Below, piece after piece: positions 1-10,343 of a stretch of DNA of 64,000 nt (within the stretch, counting starts at the first letter, position 1; every line of letters starts with the position of its first letter). This DNA comes from JALZVT01 sp039029135. Its GTDB lineage: Bacteria > Pseudomonadota > Gammaproteobacteria > Pseudomonadales > Azotimanducaceae. A program made the position numbers and the translations under genes. The notes below the pieces were generated by a model. That model searched no databases and was not told the DNA's origin. It saw only the letters and a list, made by a program, of their open reading frames with translations. The stretch is from positions 186,001 to 250,000 of the forward strand of contig JBCCGT010000001.1 in the NCBI GenBank assembly GCA_039029135.1, in the 5' to 3' direction.

Positions 1-1112
1 ATCCGCTCTTTCATCACCTTGCTGTAGGGCCGATCGGGAAACAGATAGGCCATCGACAGGGCGGCCTTGGTCGAGGTCGTCTTGAGCTCTTCGAAGTCCT
101 CGCCCATGTCGTTGATCGCTGCCCAGGGCTCACCGTTCGAGAAGATCGTGTTGTAGACGAAGTAGGGCCGCCGATCCACGTTGTCCTCTGACACCGCCGT
201 GACGATCTTGGTGCGCTGCCAGCGTTTCTCCTGCACTCGATAGATTTTCTCAAGGATGGGCTTGAGCTCGGCGTCGATACCGTTCTCCTTTGCGTCCATC
301 GCGTAGGATTCCGCCACCACGTAGTTGTTTGCGCCGAGCGTCATCGCGTCGCGCTTGTCGACGTAGATGTCCATGCTCTCGACCTTCGCGGTCGTCGTGA
401 ACTTGTTGTGGTAGGTTGCCGAGATGTCTTGGTTGAAGCCCATCATCCGGAACACCTTGCCCGCATACTGCTCGTAGCCGAGCCGCCCCTCCTGCAGTCT
501 TATGGCCTTCGTTTTACCCTCGTTCCAGGCCATGCCATACATCTGTCCGGAACGAATCACCGGACAGTAGTTCCAGGTGGCAAGGACGCGTTCGGAGGCT
601 TCTTTGTGCTGCGGGTGCAGGCACGACAGGATGTTGAACCAGGAAATCATGCGACCCAGGTCGAGCGCGGAGACGCCAATGCCCTTCTCTGAGGGGCGGT
701 TAGCGTAGTTCACCATCATGCCGTTCTTGGTGTTGTAGACCTTGTTTGGCACGTCGCCGTTGAACAGCTGCAGGTGTTCGAGCGTCGTCAGGATCTGCGA
801 AACCATCTCATCGAAGCGCTTCTTTTGGATGAAGCCGACCTCGTGAGCCGTCAGGATAGCCGCGAGCACGGACCCCGTATCCCACATGGTCGTCGACGGG
901 TAGTTGTTCACCGCGTTGATCAGCCCGGTCTCCAGGTTGTGGTTGTTCTCCATGTACTTCCACGCGACACGCGCGATCTCCAGGTCCTCCTCGGTGAGCT
1001 TCGCCTTGCGCACGGGACAGCTACCGCCGGCCGCCATTGCGCTGGCTCCGGAAACGGTCAGGGCGATCGCGAGCGCAACGCGGGTAAGGTTTCGAAGTAC
1101 TACTCTCATCAT
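1..1112 (-). CDS. DUF3131 family exported protein, C-terminus beyond window
   Basis: I read this frame by hand from the complement. It is open from ATG at 1112 to the window edge, so the C-terminus is missing. Residues 1-28 look like a signal peptide (hydrophobic LTRVALAIALTVSGASAMAA). The mature part has the DUF3131 signature: WKYMENN near residue 50, YPSTTMWDTGS near 70, a GIGVSALDLGR stretch, and RLGYEQYAGK. As I recall, DUF3131 resembles alpha/alpha-barrel glycoside hydrolases, but its role is not established. ATGATG gives two possible starts, at 1112 and 1109. The upstream esterase-like gene ends 18 nt before it on the same strand, so the two are probably co-transcribed. Family call is firm, substrate unknown. 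Confidence 0.83.
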   Translation of the reverse strand, partial: MMRVVLRNLTRVALAIALTVSGASAMAAGGSCPVRKAKLTEEDLEIARVAWKYMENNHNLETGLINAVNNYPSTTMWDTGSVLAAILTAHEVGFIQKKRFDEMVSQILTTLEHLQLFNGDVPNKVYNTKNGMMVNYANRPSEKGIGVSALDLGRMISWFNILSCLHPQHKEASERVLATWNYCPVIRSGQMYGMAWNEGKTKAIRLQEGRLGYEQYAGKVFRMMGFNQDISATYHNKFTTTAKVESMDIYVDKRDAMTLGANNYVVAESYAMDAKENGIDAELKPILEKIYRVQEKRWQRTKIVTAVSEDNVDRRPYFVYNTIFSNGEPWAAINDMGEDFEELKTTSTKAALSMAYLFPDRPYSKVMKER

Positions 1113-1130
1113 CGAAATGCCTTTATGGAA

Positions 1131-3578
1131 CTATCGAAAAACCAGGGGTGAAACGCTGCGCGAAAAGCTGAAACGGCTGTCGTCGTAGCGGCTGAAGAAT
1201 CCGTAGAGATAGGCGGGACCGTCGAAGCTCGTCATCACGTCGCCGTAGGCAGCGCCGAGGTCCACGCGCGCGCCCGGAACGGTGTTGCCGCCCCAGTCCT
1301 GCACGCAGCTGACGAACACGGGTTCCGCGCCCGCCTCGCCCCACGCCAGACATCGATGATCGGCCTGCAGCAGCAGCGGCGTCTCGAGCAGGGGCTGTGC
1401 CGTTCCCGCTCGGACGGCGGCAATCAGGCCGCCGTGACTCAGCCGACCGCCATCGCTCTTTGCGAAGGGATAGCGGGCATCGGTCTTGCTTTGCATTACC
1501 AGCAGCGGCAGACGCGGCATAGGCTCACAGTCGCGCTCCGACCAGGCGTAGCCGATCGTGGCCATGGCGCGAAAGCTGGCAGGCGCATCGCAGTAAAGTC
1601 CCTGAAGCAGATCGCCGCCCGCCGAAAATCCCACCGCGAAGCGGCGGGGCGCATCAAGGCCGAAGTGCGCCTCGATCTGATCGAGGAGTCGCTGCACGGC
1701 GAACAGCCGCTGCGCGCTCGCATCCGCGTCGGTTGCGATGTGCACGAACAGCATGCTGTACGTCAGCATCTGCGACTCGGCAGCGAGCATGGAGCTCGCC
1801 TGCTCGATGCTGACGTCGGCGGGGGTGACGAACAGCGCAAGTCCCATGTTCTGCACCAGCGCCGGATAGCTGGGGGCCACGACGCTAGCGGAGATGCCGT
1901 GCGAGCTCTGGAATGCGTTGAAGCGGTGCACCTTGCTAAGCGCACTGAACTGGGCGCTCTCGGGCGCAGCCTCGAGAGGCGGCGTCCAGCGGCTGGGCCC
2001 CGGGACGCCCAGGCCGGGAAGCCCGCCGGTCGACGGGCCACCGCGATAGTACTGCGGCACGCTCGACGCAGAGTCAGCCGCTGCGGGCGCGCGCACGCGA
2101 GCGAGTTGCGTCTGCTGCAGCGGTGCGCCTGCGGGCGGTGACACGGGCACGTCGGCGGGCTGTGTCGGCGCACGCGATCTGTCAACCGGCACCTCGGCCA
2201 CGCGTGCCGGTGGCGCCAGCGGCGCGGCCGCCTGCTGGGCAGGCGTCGCGCTAGGTGATGGCAGCGCGCTCGCGGGTTGCTGTCGCGCCGCGACCTTGTC
2301 CTGCGCGCGCCGCTTTTCAGCCTCCGCCTGCGCGAGCAACTCGGCCGCACGCTTGTCGTCGGCGGCCTTCTTCTCTCGCGCCTGCTGTTCCTGCGCCTTC
2401 CGCCGTTTCGCCTTCTGCTCCTGGGCCTTCGCGGCCGCGACCTGCTGTTTCTTGGCGTCGGCCTGCTTCTTTACCTTGGCCTTTTTCTCCGCCTCCGCTT
2501 TCGCATACTTGGCGCGCGCTGCGGCGTCCGCCTTTTCTTTCGCGAGCTTGGCGCCCGCCTCGTCTGCGGTCAGCCCGAGCGTCTTGCGGTACCGCGCCTT
2601 CCGCACCTCGACCAGCTTCGTGAGCTTGTCTGGGGTCATGCCCGCGTTGATCGAGCCCTTAGACACAATCTGCGCAGCATCGCGCTTCTTTTTCTCCGCT
2701 TTGAGCTTGTAGAACCTGCGCAGTACGAAGTAGTTCGTGTCGAGCGACGTATTGACCGGACCGTACTTGTCCTTCTTGAAGCCCTTACTGCCCGGCCACT
2801 GGTGGCCGTCTTCATAGAGGCGACAGCCTATGACAAAGGTACTGCGCTTCTGGTTGGAGTAGTGGCGGCACTTCAGCGTGTCGTTGACCTTGACCACGCG
2901 GGCGCCAGACTTGATGTTGTTGACCTCACGAAAGAAGTCGATGCTCTCGAGGTGCGAAGCGTAAGAGAAGTCTCCGCCCCCTTTGTAGGGCACGACTGGG
3001 TCCTTGATACCCTGTATGTAGATCATCGAGATCTCGTGCGATGGGTTACAGCCCCACTCGTTCATCGAATGCACAATGGAGGCAGCGGCATAGATCTTGT
3101 CGGCGTGATTGCAGGCCAGCTTGGTCGCCATCTGCGCGCCGTTCGAATAGCCCATGCTGAAGATCCGCTGCGGATCCGCCTTGTGGTCTTTGACGATCTT
3201 CTTGATCAGTTCAATCGCAAACGTTTCATCGTCGGCCCAGTGGGAATTGACGCCGGGACCGCGCCCGGCCCGCCAGTGATTGTCCCTCGCCTGCGGGTAG
3301 ACCATCATGAAGGCATAGTCGTTTGCCTCCAGGCCCGGATCGATGAACTTGTGAAATTTCTCGGCGGTCATGTCCTTGCCGTGAAACGCGATGACGGCGG
3401 ACATCTTGTCGGCGTCCTTGATGATTTCCGGAACGAACACCCAGTAGCTACGCTTGATCTTGCCGGTCATCATTTCGTAGCGCGTGAACGATCCGCCCTT
3501 GGGGCGAGCCGCCTCGACGTCCAGCGCCAGAATCAGAATTGGCAACACCAGCAGTACTTTGGCGATGAAACGAAACAT
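1131..3578 (-). CDS. exported double alpha/beta-hydrolase with Lys/Ala-rich linker
   Basis: A protein of 815 aa. I start it at ATG 3578, with AGAGGTGG just upstream and a signal peptide behind it; the frame is open further upstream but without export features. Residues 25-290 are an LpqC/PHB-depolymerase-like esterase domain with nucleophile S145 in GYSNG, probable D193 (IKDPVVPY) and H259 (EDGHQWPG). Residues about 300-420 are Lys/Ala/Glu/Gln-rich, TolA-like and probably helical; about 420-560 are Pro/Ala-rich. Residues about 570-815 repeat the fold with S652 in GFSAGG. There the motif matching EDGHQWPG reads QDWGGNTVPG, so the catalytic His appears lost. Likely periplasmic or surface esterase acting on a polymer, with one active and one degenerate domain; substrate unknown. 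Confidence 0.8.
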   Translation of the reverse strand: MFRFIAKVLLVLPILILALDVEAARPKGGSFTRYEMMTGKIKRSYWVFVPEIIKDADKMSAVIAFHGKDMTAEKFHKFIDPGLEANDYAFMMVYPQARDNHWRAGRGPGVNSHWADDETFAIELIKKIVKDHKADPQRIFSMGYSNGAQMATKLACNHADKIYAAASIVHSMNEWGCNPSHEISMIYIQGIKDPVVPYKGGGDFSYASHLESIDFFREVNNIKSGARVVKVNDTLKCRHYSNQKRSTFVIGCRLYEDGHQWPGSKGFKKDKYGPVNTSLDTNYFVLRRFYKLKAEKKKRDAAQIVSKGSINAGMTPDKLTKLVEVRKARYRKTLGLTADEAGAKLAKEKADAAARAKYAKAEAEKKAKVKKQADAKKQQVAAAKAQEQKAKRRKAQEQQAREKKAADDKRAAELLAQAEAEKRRAQDKVAARQQPASALPSPSATPAQQAAAPLAPPARVAEVPVDRSRAPTQPADVPVSPPAGAPLQQTQLARVRAPAAADSASSVPQYYRGGPSTGGLPGLGVPGPSRWTPPLEAAPESAQFSALSKVHRFNAFQSSHGISASVVAPSYPALVQNMGLALFVTPADVSIEQASSMLAAESQMLTYSMLFVHIATDADASAQRLFAVQRLLDQIEAHFGLDAPRRFAVGFSAGGDLLQGLYCDAPASFRAMATIGYAWSERDCEPMPRLPLLVMQSKTDARYPFAKSDGGRLSHGGLIAAVRAGTAQPLLETPLLLQADHRCLAWGEAGAEPVFVSCVQDWGGNTVPGARVDLGAAYGDVMTSFDGPAYLYGFFSRYDDSRFSFSRSVSPLVFR

Positions 3579-3841
3579 CAGGTCCACCTCTGCTCCCTTG
3601 CGTGATTCAGCCGCGGTGGCTAATCGGTTCGAGCCAGCCAGCGACGAGCTATTATGCGGAAGCGGGCATGAACGAACGTTGACGACCGACTCCCTTTTCT
3701 TTTGCACGCCGCACAAGAAGCCACACACATGCGACGTGTCGTTGACGCGCAGTTTCCGGCGCGCGTCGGTCCTTTGACGGATGCAATTGAGGCCGGGGAA
3801 CGCGCGTGTTTTACTGCGTTTTTTTCAGTAGAGACCCGCCC

Positions 3842-4119
3842 ATGCACTTCGCCATTTACTGCACAGACAAGGCAGATTCGCAGGCCCTTCGGCAACAGAC
3901 GCGCCCCGCGCATCTGGACTTTCTCAGCGCTGCGGGCGAACGCGTCGTGTTAGCCGGCCCTCTGCTGGACGACTCTGCAGAGAGCGTCATCGGCTCGCTA
4001 ATCGTGCTGGATGCGGACGACAAAGAGAGCGCTGAACGATTCGCCGCCGACGATCCCTACGCGCTGGCCGGGCTGTTCGAAAACGTCACCATCCGACACT
4101 TCCGGAAGGTCATCCCGGC

Positions 4120-4123
<4 letters not shown>
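3842..4123 (+). CDS. YciI-like protein
   Basis: A 93-aa protein of the YciI/YCII fold (dimeric alpha/beta ferredoxin-like). Start MHFAIYCTDK is chosen because this hydrophobic strand is the usual N-terminus of the family and no better start lies upstream. The conserved pattern of an early strand, R/H-x-x-H-x-x-F-like segment (TRPAHLDFL), G-P-L and a C-terminal DPYALAGLFENVTIRHFRKV is visible. The function of stand-alone YciI proteins is poorly known. The stop overlaps the GTG start of acetoacetyl-CoA synthetase by 4 nt, indicating translational coupling. The 263 nt upstream (3579-3841) hold no gene or clear promoter that I can defend. Confidence 0.85.
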
Positions 4124-6024
<1,901 letters not shown>

Positions 6025-6042
6025 CCCCGGCCGGAGACTTCT

Positions 6043-6465
6043 CTAGGCGTCGACGCGTGCGGCCGCGTAGCCGGTGAGCACCTTGGCGCCCGCCTGATTG
6101 ACCGTCTCGACGGACAGGTCGACGAAGTGCTCGCCACCTTCCTCGCGCAGCCCCTCGACCGTCGCCGTAGCGTCTAGCGTATCGCCCGGCCAAACCTGAG
6201 AGGTAAAGCGCACGCCAAACTTCGCCAGCCGTCCATCGCCGACGTGGTTGGTCAGCATGCGTCCGGTCATGCCCATCGTGAGCATGCCGTGTGCGAACAC
6301 CGTCGGATAACCCGCCACTTCCTTGGTGAACAGTTCATCGGTGTGCAGCGGATTGTAGTCGCCGGAGGCGCCCGCGTACTGCACGATCTGGGTACGTTTC
6401 AGGTCTTCGACCAGGCGTTCCGTGTAGGTATCGCCGACCTTCAGTTCACTCGCTTTCAAAGCCAT
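6043..6465 (-). CDS. MaoC-like hot-dog dehydratase
   Basis: A 140-aa single hot-dog domain from MALKASELKVGD; this ATG is preferred over one 45 nt upstream because it is the usual family N-terminus. The hydratase-2 signature is clear: residues about 27-60 read YAGASGDYNPLHTDELFTKEVAGYPTV, supplying the catalytic Asp and His, followed by FAHGMLTMGMTGRML. It likely hydrates a 2-enoyl-CoA. It lies 10 nt downstream of an FAS1-like dehydratase-domain gene on the same strand. Such paired small proteins commonly form a heteromeric dehydratase in actinobacteria and proteobacteria, so I infer the two form a complex. Substrate cannot be read from sequence. Confidence 0.87.
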   Translation of the reverse strand: MALKASELKVGDTYTERLVEDLKRTQIVQYAGASGDYNPLHTDELFTKEVAGYPTVFAHGMLTMGMTGRMLTNHVGDGRLAKFGVRFTSQVWPGDTLDATATVEGLREEGGEHFVDLSVETVNQAGAKVLTGYAAARVDA

Positions 6466-6475
6466 GCGGCACCCC

Positions 6476-6976
6476 CTATTTGCTGTCGACCGGGCGTTCG
6501 GTGCGCACACCTACGCCGGTCGCCGTGATGACCAGTTCGCCGTTCTGATCGCGATATTCCGTGACCGATTCGCTGAAGATCAGCTTGCCGGAGCGCTTGC
6601 CTTCCTTCTCCCAGGTCTTCCCTGGCTTAGTCGTCGCGGTCAGGACATCGCCGGGTTTCAGGTGGCGATGGTATTCGAAGTGTTGCTCTGCGTGCAGGCC
6701 GCCACCGCCGCCTCCGCCGCCACCGCCGCCTTCGGACTTCTTGATCCCCGTCGGCGAGCCGCCGGATCCAAACCAGTCCTCACCAATCTTTGGGCGAAGG
6801 AAATAGTTCGGGTCGAACTGCGCGCTCGCCTGCGCGAAGGTCGGCGGCGCGATGACCGTGCCCGGCTCAGTGTCCTGAGCGTAATCCGCATCGTAGTAGA
6901 TCTGATTGTCGTCGCCGACGGAGCGCGCGAACATCATGATATGGCTGGCTTCAACAGGAAATCTGTCGGCTGGCAT
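6476..6976 (-). CDS. FAS1-like/MaoC N-terminal-type dehydratase subunit
   Basis: A 166-aa hot-dog protein of the type forming the N-terminal half of MaoC-like dehydratases (FAS1-like dehydratase domain). It starts with FPVEASHIMMFARSVGDDNQIYYD, the normal family opening, and has APPTFAQA, HAEQHFEYHRHLKPGDVL and a C-terminal strand pair. In the partner family this half lacks the catalytic Asp/His and builds the substrate tunnel. Odd feature: residues about 83-93 are eleven consecutive glycines just before the HAEQ strand, encoded by a GCC/GCT-rich complement. It probably works with the 140-aa hydratase directly downstream. Confidence 0.85.
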   Translation of the reverse strand: MPADRFPVEASHIMMFARSVGDDNQIYYDADYAQDTEPGTVIAPPTFAQASAQFDPNYFLRPKIGEDWFGSGGSPTGIKKSEGGGGGGGGGGGLHAEQHFEYHRHLKPGDVLTATTKPGKTWEKEGKRSGKLIFSESVTEYRDQNGELVITATGVGVRTERPVDSK

Positions 6977-7098
6977 AGCGTTCCCCCACTAATTCTGTGC
7001 CGGACGGCTGCTCTCTCACAGCCTGTCGAGCATCGAGTATCACCGAAGGGTTTGGAGGCGGCAAGCCGCTGTTCGGACGCGGCGAGGGCGCCTGCGTG

Positions 7099-7878
7099 CT
7101 AGCGGCCCTTGAACTGGGGTGGACGCTTTTCCAGAAAGGCACCGATGCCCTCGACCTTGTCTTCCGTCTGCACCAGGGCACCCTGGGCGTACTTCTCTAG
7201 CATCTGCGCGCCGGCCAGACTGGCCTCCATGCCAAAGTTCACCATCATCTTCATCGTGTGCGGCACGAAGGGCGCAAACGCGGCGAGCTGCTCTGCCATG
7301 CGACGCGCTTCTGCGAGCAATTCGTCCTGTTCGACGAGGCGCGTGACCAGTCCGATCGACAGCGCGCGCTCGGCGTCGATGGGCTCTCCCATCAGCAGCA
7401 TCTCCATGCCCCAGCCGCGGCCAACGAGTCGCGGCAGGCGCGCGGTAGCGCCGCCGCCAGGAATGATGCCGAGCTTGCCTTCAGGCGTCGCGAATCGCGA
7501 CTGCGGCGTGGCTATTCGCAGGTCGCAGCCGAGCGCGATCTCGAGCCCGCCGCCCATGCAGATGCCGTCGATGGCCGCGATGGTCGGCTTAGGCAGTCGT
7601 TCCAACTGATCGGCCAGACCCTGGACGATGGGTTCCAGGGCTTTGCGTAGATCCCGATCGATGACCTCGCTGAGATCGCTGCCAGAGGCAAACGACCGCC
7701 CGCCCGCCCCGGTAATGGTGACGACGCGAACGCGCTCGTCGGCCTCTGCAAGGCGGACGGCGGCCTGCAGCTCGTCGAGCGTGGCCAGCGATATGGCGTT
7801 GTGTTTTTCGGGCCGATCGATGGTGACGAGGGCCATCGCGCCCTCGATCTCGTAGCGAATGTTGTCGAAGTCGGTCAC
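7099..7878 (-). CDS. enoyl-CoA hydratase/isomerase family protein
   Basis: A 259-aa crotonase-fold protein. I start it at GTG 7878 (VTDFDNIRYEIEG), 2 nt after the stop of the DUF2959 gene; the frame is open upstream but only as antisense-like noise. Motifs: VTITGAGGRSFASGSDL (first oxyanion-hole strand), IAAIDGICMGGGLEIALGCDLRIA (second oxyanion glycine), and RFATPEGKLGIIPGGGATARLPRLVG with the glutamate expected of hydratases. The C-terminus KRPPQFKGR is typical. Probably a short/medium-chain enoyl-CoA hydratase. It is followed by 122 nt without a gene, then the FAS1-like gene. Confidence 0.9.
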   Translation of the reverse strand: MTDFDNIRYEIEGAMALVTIDRPEKHNAISLATLDELQAAVRLAEADERVRVVTITGAGGRSFASGSDLSEVIDRDLRKALEPIVQGLADQLERLPKPTIAAIDGICMGGGLEIALGCDLRIATPQSRFATPEGKLGIIPGGGATARLPRLVGRGWGMEMLLMGEPIDAERALSIGLVTRLVEQDELLAEARRMAEQLAAFAPFVPHTMKMMVNFGMEASLAGAQMLEKYAQGALVQTEDKVEGIGAFLEKRPPQFKGR

Positions 7879-7880
7879 GC

Positions 7881-8534
7881 TCAGGCGCCGGCCTCGAGAT
7901 CGTCGATGAAGGACTGCGAACGCGAGATCGAATCTTCCATGTCCGCGATCAACCTGCCGACATCCGACTCGATGCCCGCCAGCTCTGACTTCAGCGACGA
8001 GACGGCCTGGGCGTTCAGGTTGTGCTTGAGAAACAGCACCTGATCCTGGAATACGTCGAGCACGGGCTGCATGCGGGATTCCGCGCGTCGCATCGACGAC
8101 AGCAGCTGCTCGTACTTGCGCTCGGTGTCGCGCAGCTGGGTCTCGCTGGAACGGCGCAGGCTCGCGCTGGAATACTGCTCCAGCTCGCCGCGCCACTCGT
8201 CGAACAGATCCTCGGACACGTCTTCCACCGCGTCGATGCGGCCCGTGACCGCGTCCGCGCGGTCCTTCGCGCTCTCGAATTCGTCGTTGAGCTCCTCGTA
8301 CATCGACTTGAGATTGCTGTCTTCGATCTGGACAACGCTCGCAAACTGCTCAAGCGCGGACTTGAATTGCTGCTTGGCCTCTTCCTGGGACTCCATCGCG
8401 TCTTCGACGCGATCGACCAGCAGGTCGCGCTTGTGCACGCCGAACTGCTCCCACGCGCTGTAGTAGGCGCTCTCGCAGCCCACCAGGACCAACGCCAGAC
8501 CAACAACACCCAGCGACTGGATCAGGGTTTTCAC
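7881..8534 (-). CDS. DUF2959 family lipoprotein, coiled coil
   Basis: A 217-aa predicted lipoprotein. The N-terminus MKTLIQSLGVVGLALVLVGC ends in a lipobox (LVGC, Cys20), followed by ESAYYSAWEQFGVHKRDLLVDRVEDA, which is the DUF2959 opening. Nearly all the rest is charged heptad-like helix (EEAKQQFKSALEQF, DRADAVTGRIDAVEDVS and so on), consistent with a long coiled coil in the periplasm. The family has no known function. It ends 2 nt before the enoyl-CoA hydratase GTG, so the two are translationally coupled although functionally unrelated on their face. Confidence 0.85.
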   Translation of the reverse strand: MKTLIQSLGVVGLALVLVGCESAYYSAWEQFGVHKRDLLVDRVEDAMESQEEAKQQFKSALEQFASVVQIEDSNLKSMYEELNDEFESAKDRADAVTGRIDAVEDVSEDLFDEWRGELEQYSSASLRRSSETQLRDTERKYEQLLSSMRRAESRMQPVLDVFQDQVLFLKHNLNAQAVSSLKSELAGIESDVGRLIADMEDSISRSQSFIDDLEAGA

Positions 8535-8602
8535 GATTCAACTCCTCTGCCGTGGCACCTCGCGAGGGCATCGCGGGGAATCGTCAGCAAGATTGGGGGT
8601 GA

Positions 8603-8636
8603 TTAAAACGAAACCGGCGCGCACGAGGCGCGCCGG
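8603..8636 (-). terminator. rho-independent terminator of the OmpA-like gene
   Basis: Read on the minus strand, a perfect 9-bp stem CCGGCGCGC/GCGCGCCGG (8614-8636, 5-nt loop) is followed by TTTCGTTTTAAT. It lies 80 nt past the OmpA-like stop and upstream of the DUF2959 gene, separating the two transcripts. Confidence 0.85.
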
Positions 8637-8716
8637 CTGAGGCATGGAAGTCCGGCAGCCGCGGTCGAGCAAACGTCGAATCGACATTCGCCCACCGCGG
8701 CGCCTGAACAAAAGCC

Positions 8717-9934
8717 CTATTGGCGAACCGTCTGCGTGCCCGCTACGACGGCAGACACCCTGCGGTTTTCCTGGCGTCCCGCGGCGGTATCGTTGCTTGC
8801 CTTCGGACGTGTCTCGCCAAAGCCGCGTGCCGTCAGGCGATCGGCGCTAACGCCTGCCTGATTGACGAGATAGTCGCGCACCGACGACGCACGCTTCTCG
8901 GACAGCGACTGGTTATAGGCCGCCGCACCGCTGCTGTCGGTGTGACCCTCGATCACGGCATTGGCCGTCGGGTACTGACGCAGGAAGTCGACCACCCGCT
9001 GTATCTCGCGATAGTGATCGGTGCGCAGAGCGGCCGAATTCGTGTCGAACTCGAGGTTCATGTCGATCGTGACTTCCTGCTCGAGCTCAACGTAGCAGCC
9101 GTCAGCGTCCACGCGAGCACCGCGCTCGGAGTCCGGGCACCGATCGCGATAGTCGGGTACACCGTCGCCGTCACCGTCGAGGGCGCAACCGCGCGAATCC
9201 ACTTCGACGCCTGCAGGCGTCGTCGGACAGCGATCGATATCGTCGGTGACGCCGTCACCGTCCGCATCGCCGGGACCCGACGGTTCACAACCCGTCGCAT
9301 CTACGGCGGTACCGGCAGGGGTATTGGGGCAGCGGTCGTCGGCGTCGTAGACCCCATCGCCGTCGCTATCAACGGGACCGCGCGACTTGTTCACCGCGCC
9401 GAGCGCCGCAGTCAAACCCAGCTTGAAGAAGGGCTGCACGCCGCCACCATCGTTCGTGTAGATGCCGCGCACGTCACCGCGCAGCGAGAAGCGCTGGGAC
9501 AGGTCGTGGAAGAAGCCGAGGCCGAGGCCAGCCTGATTTTCGCGCTCGCGCGACAGCCCCTGCCCGGGCTCGGCTTCCATGCGGCCGAAGCTGCCGACCA
9601 CGTAGGGCGTCAGCAGCCTGCCATTGGACTCAAGCTTGTAGATGAGATCGATCCAAGCCTGTTCGGTGTCGGCATCGCCCGGCAGGCCGGTGACGTCGTG
9701 ATCGCTCTTGAGATAGTTGATCTCGCCGAGGAAACGCTCGGTGAACGCGACGCCGAAGCCGCCGCCAACCCCCAGCTCCAAATCGTCATCGAGTACGGTG
9801 TTGTCGGGCGGGGCATAGAAGTGCCCGAAGCCACTCAGATATAGACCTTTCGAAGGGCCATGGAGGTCGGCCGCGTGAGCACTCCCCATCACCACAACCA
9901 GGCACGCTATCCCTACGAGTTGTCTTTTATTCAT
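8717..9934 (-). CDS. OmpA/OprF-like outer-membrane protein with thrombospondin type 3 repeats
   Basis: A 405-aa protein starting MNKRQLVGIACLVVVMGSAHA, a signal peptide; AGGAG lies about 12 nt upstream of ATG 9934. Residues about 23-185 alternate short strands (FGGGFGVAFTERFLGEINYLKSD, LGLGFFHDLSQRFSLRGDVRGIYT) as in an 8-stranded OmpA barrel. Residues about 195-280 hold three calcium-type repeats (DSDGDGVYDADDRCPNTPAG and relatives). The C-terminal OmpA domain binds peptidoglycan through NAVIEGHTDSSGAAAYNQSLS and RGFGETRP. It resembles OprF and likely gives structural stability and slow porin function. A long upstream region and its own terminator indicate a monocistronic gene. Confidence 0.9.
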   Translation of the reverse strand: MNKRQLVGIACLVVVMGSAHAADLHGPSKGLYLSGFGHFYAPPDNTVLDDDLELGVGGGFGVAFTERFLGEINYLKSDHDVTGLPGDADTEQAWIDLIYKLESNGRLLTPYVVGSFGRMEAEPGQGLSRERENQAGLGLGFFHDLSQRFSLRGDVRGIYTNDGGGVQPFFKLGLTAALGAVNKSRGPVDSDGDGVYDADDRCPNTPAGTAVDATGCEPSGPGDADGDGVTDDIDRCPTTPAGVEVDSRGCALDGDGDGVPDYRDRCPDSERGARVDADGCYVELEQEVTIDMNLEFDTNSAALRTDHYREIQRVVDFLRQYPTANAVIEGHTDSSGAAAYNQSLSEKRASSVRDYLVNQAGVSADRLTARGFGETRPKASNDTAAGRQENRRVSAVVAGTQTVRQ

Positions 9935-10305
9935 TCTTTCAGATGCTCCTGATCGAACCACTATGTGTGTATCGGGAGGGCAACTGCTACAAGGAATGCC
10001 CCCGCTGAGTAAAGTCTTGTTATTGCTGTGTTTTACCCCCTCTCGGCGGCGCTAGAGTAGGCCAAGGCCCGTGTTTTGTACAGCAATCTTGCTTACGCCC
10101 CGGAGTCGCACCAAGTGCGGACAGGCGTGTGTCTCGCGCGGCTCATAGAGCAAAATAATTGTCTTTCGCCGGGCGGAGTAGCAGGTAAAGCGTGCGGCAA
10201 ACTCCTCGACTGCGCGACGCCCAAGCGTAAACAGAACGCAAATGCAGCCGTTGCGATTGGGCGGCACTCAGCCGAAAACCGGCCGGGAACAGGCGAACGG
10301 CAGAC
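9935..10305. other. non-coding region upstream of the OmpA-like gene
   Basis: This 371-nt stretch carries no convincing ORF on either strand. On the minus strand it is the leader of the OmpA-like gene: TTGTAG...TACACA about 40-60 nt before the start is a poor promoter match, and AGGAG near 9946 is the likely ribosome site. The A/T-rich segment around 10145-10165 and the region near 9985-10040 could hold the true promoter, but I cannot place it. Confidence 0.4.
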
Positions 10306-10343
10306 AAAAAAAAGCCTGCAAGTCAGGAGAGTGACTCGCAGGC
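10306..10343 (-). terminator. strong rho-independent terminator, far downstream of the EnvZ-like gene
   Basis: On the minus strand a 12-bp stem (GCCTGCGAGTCA / TGACTTGCAGGC, one G-U pair, 6-nt loop) is followed by eight T. There is no T run on the other strand, so it stops leftward transcription. It sits 288 nt beyond the histidine-kinase stop with no gene between. Confidence 0.88.

Noticed and set aside
2277..3605. A 442-codon open frame on the plus strand
   Set aside because: Antisense to the double alpha/beta-hydrolase, Leu/Arg-rich and without motifs.
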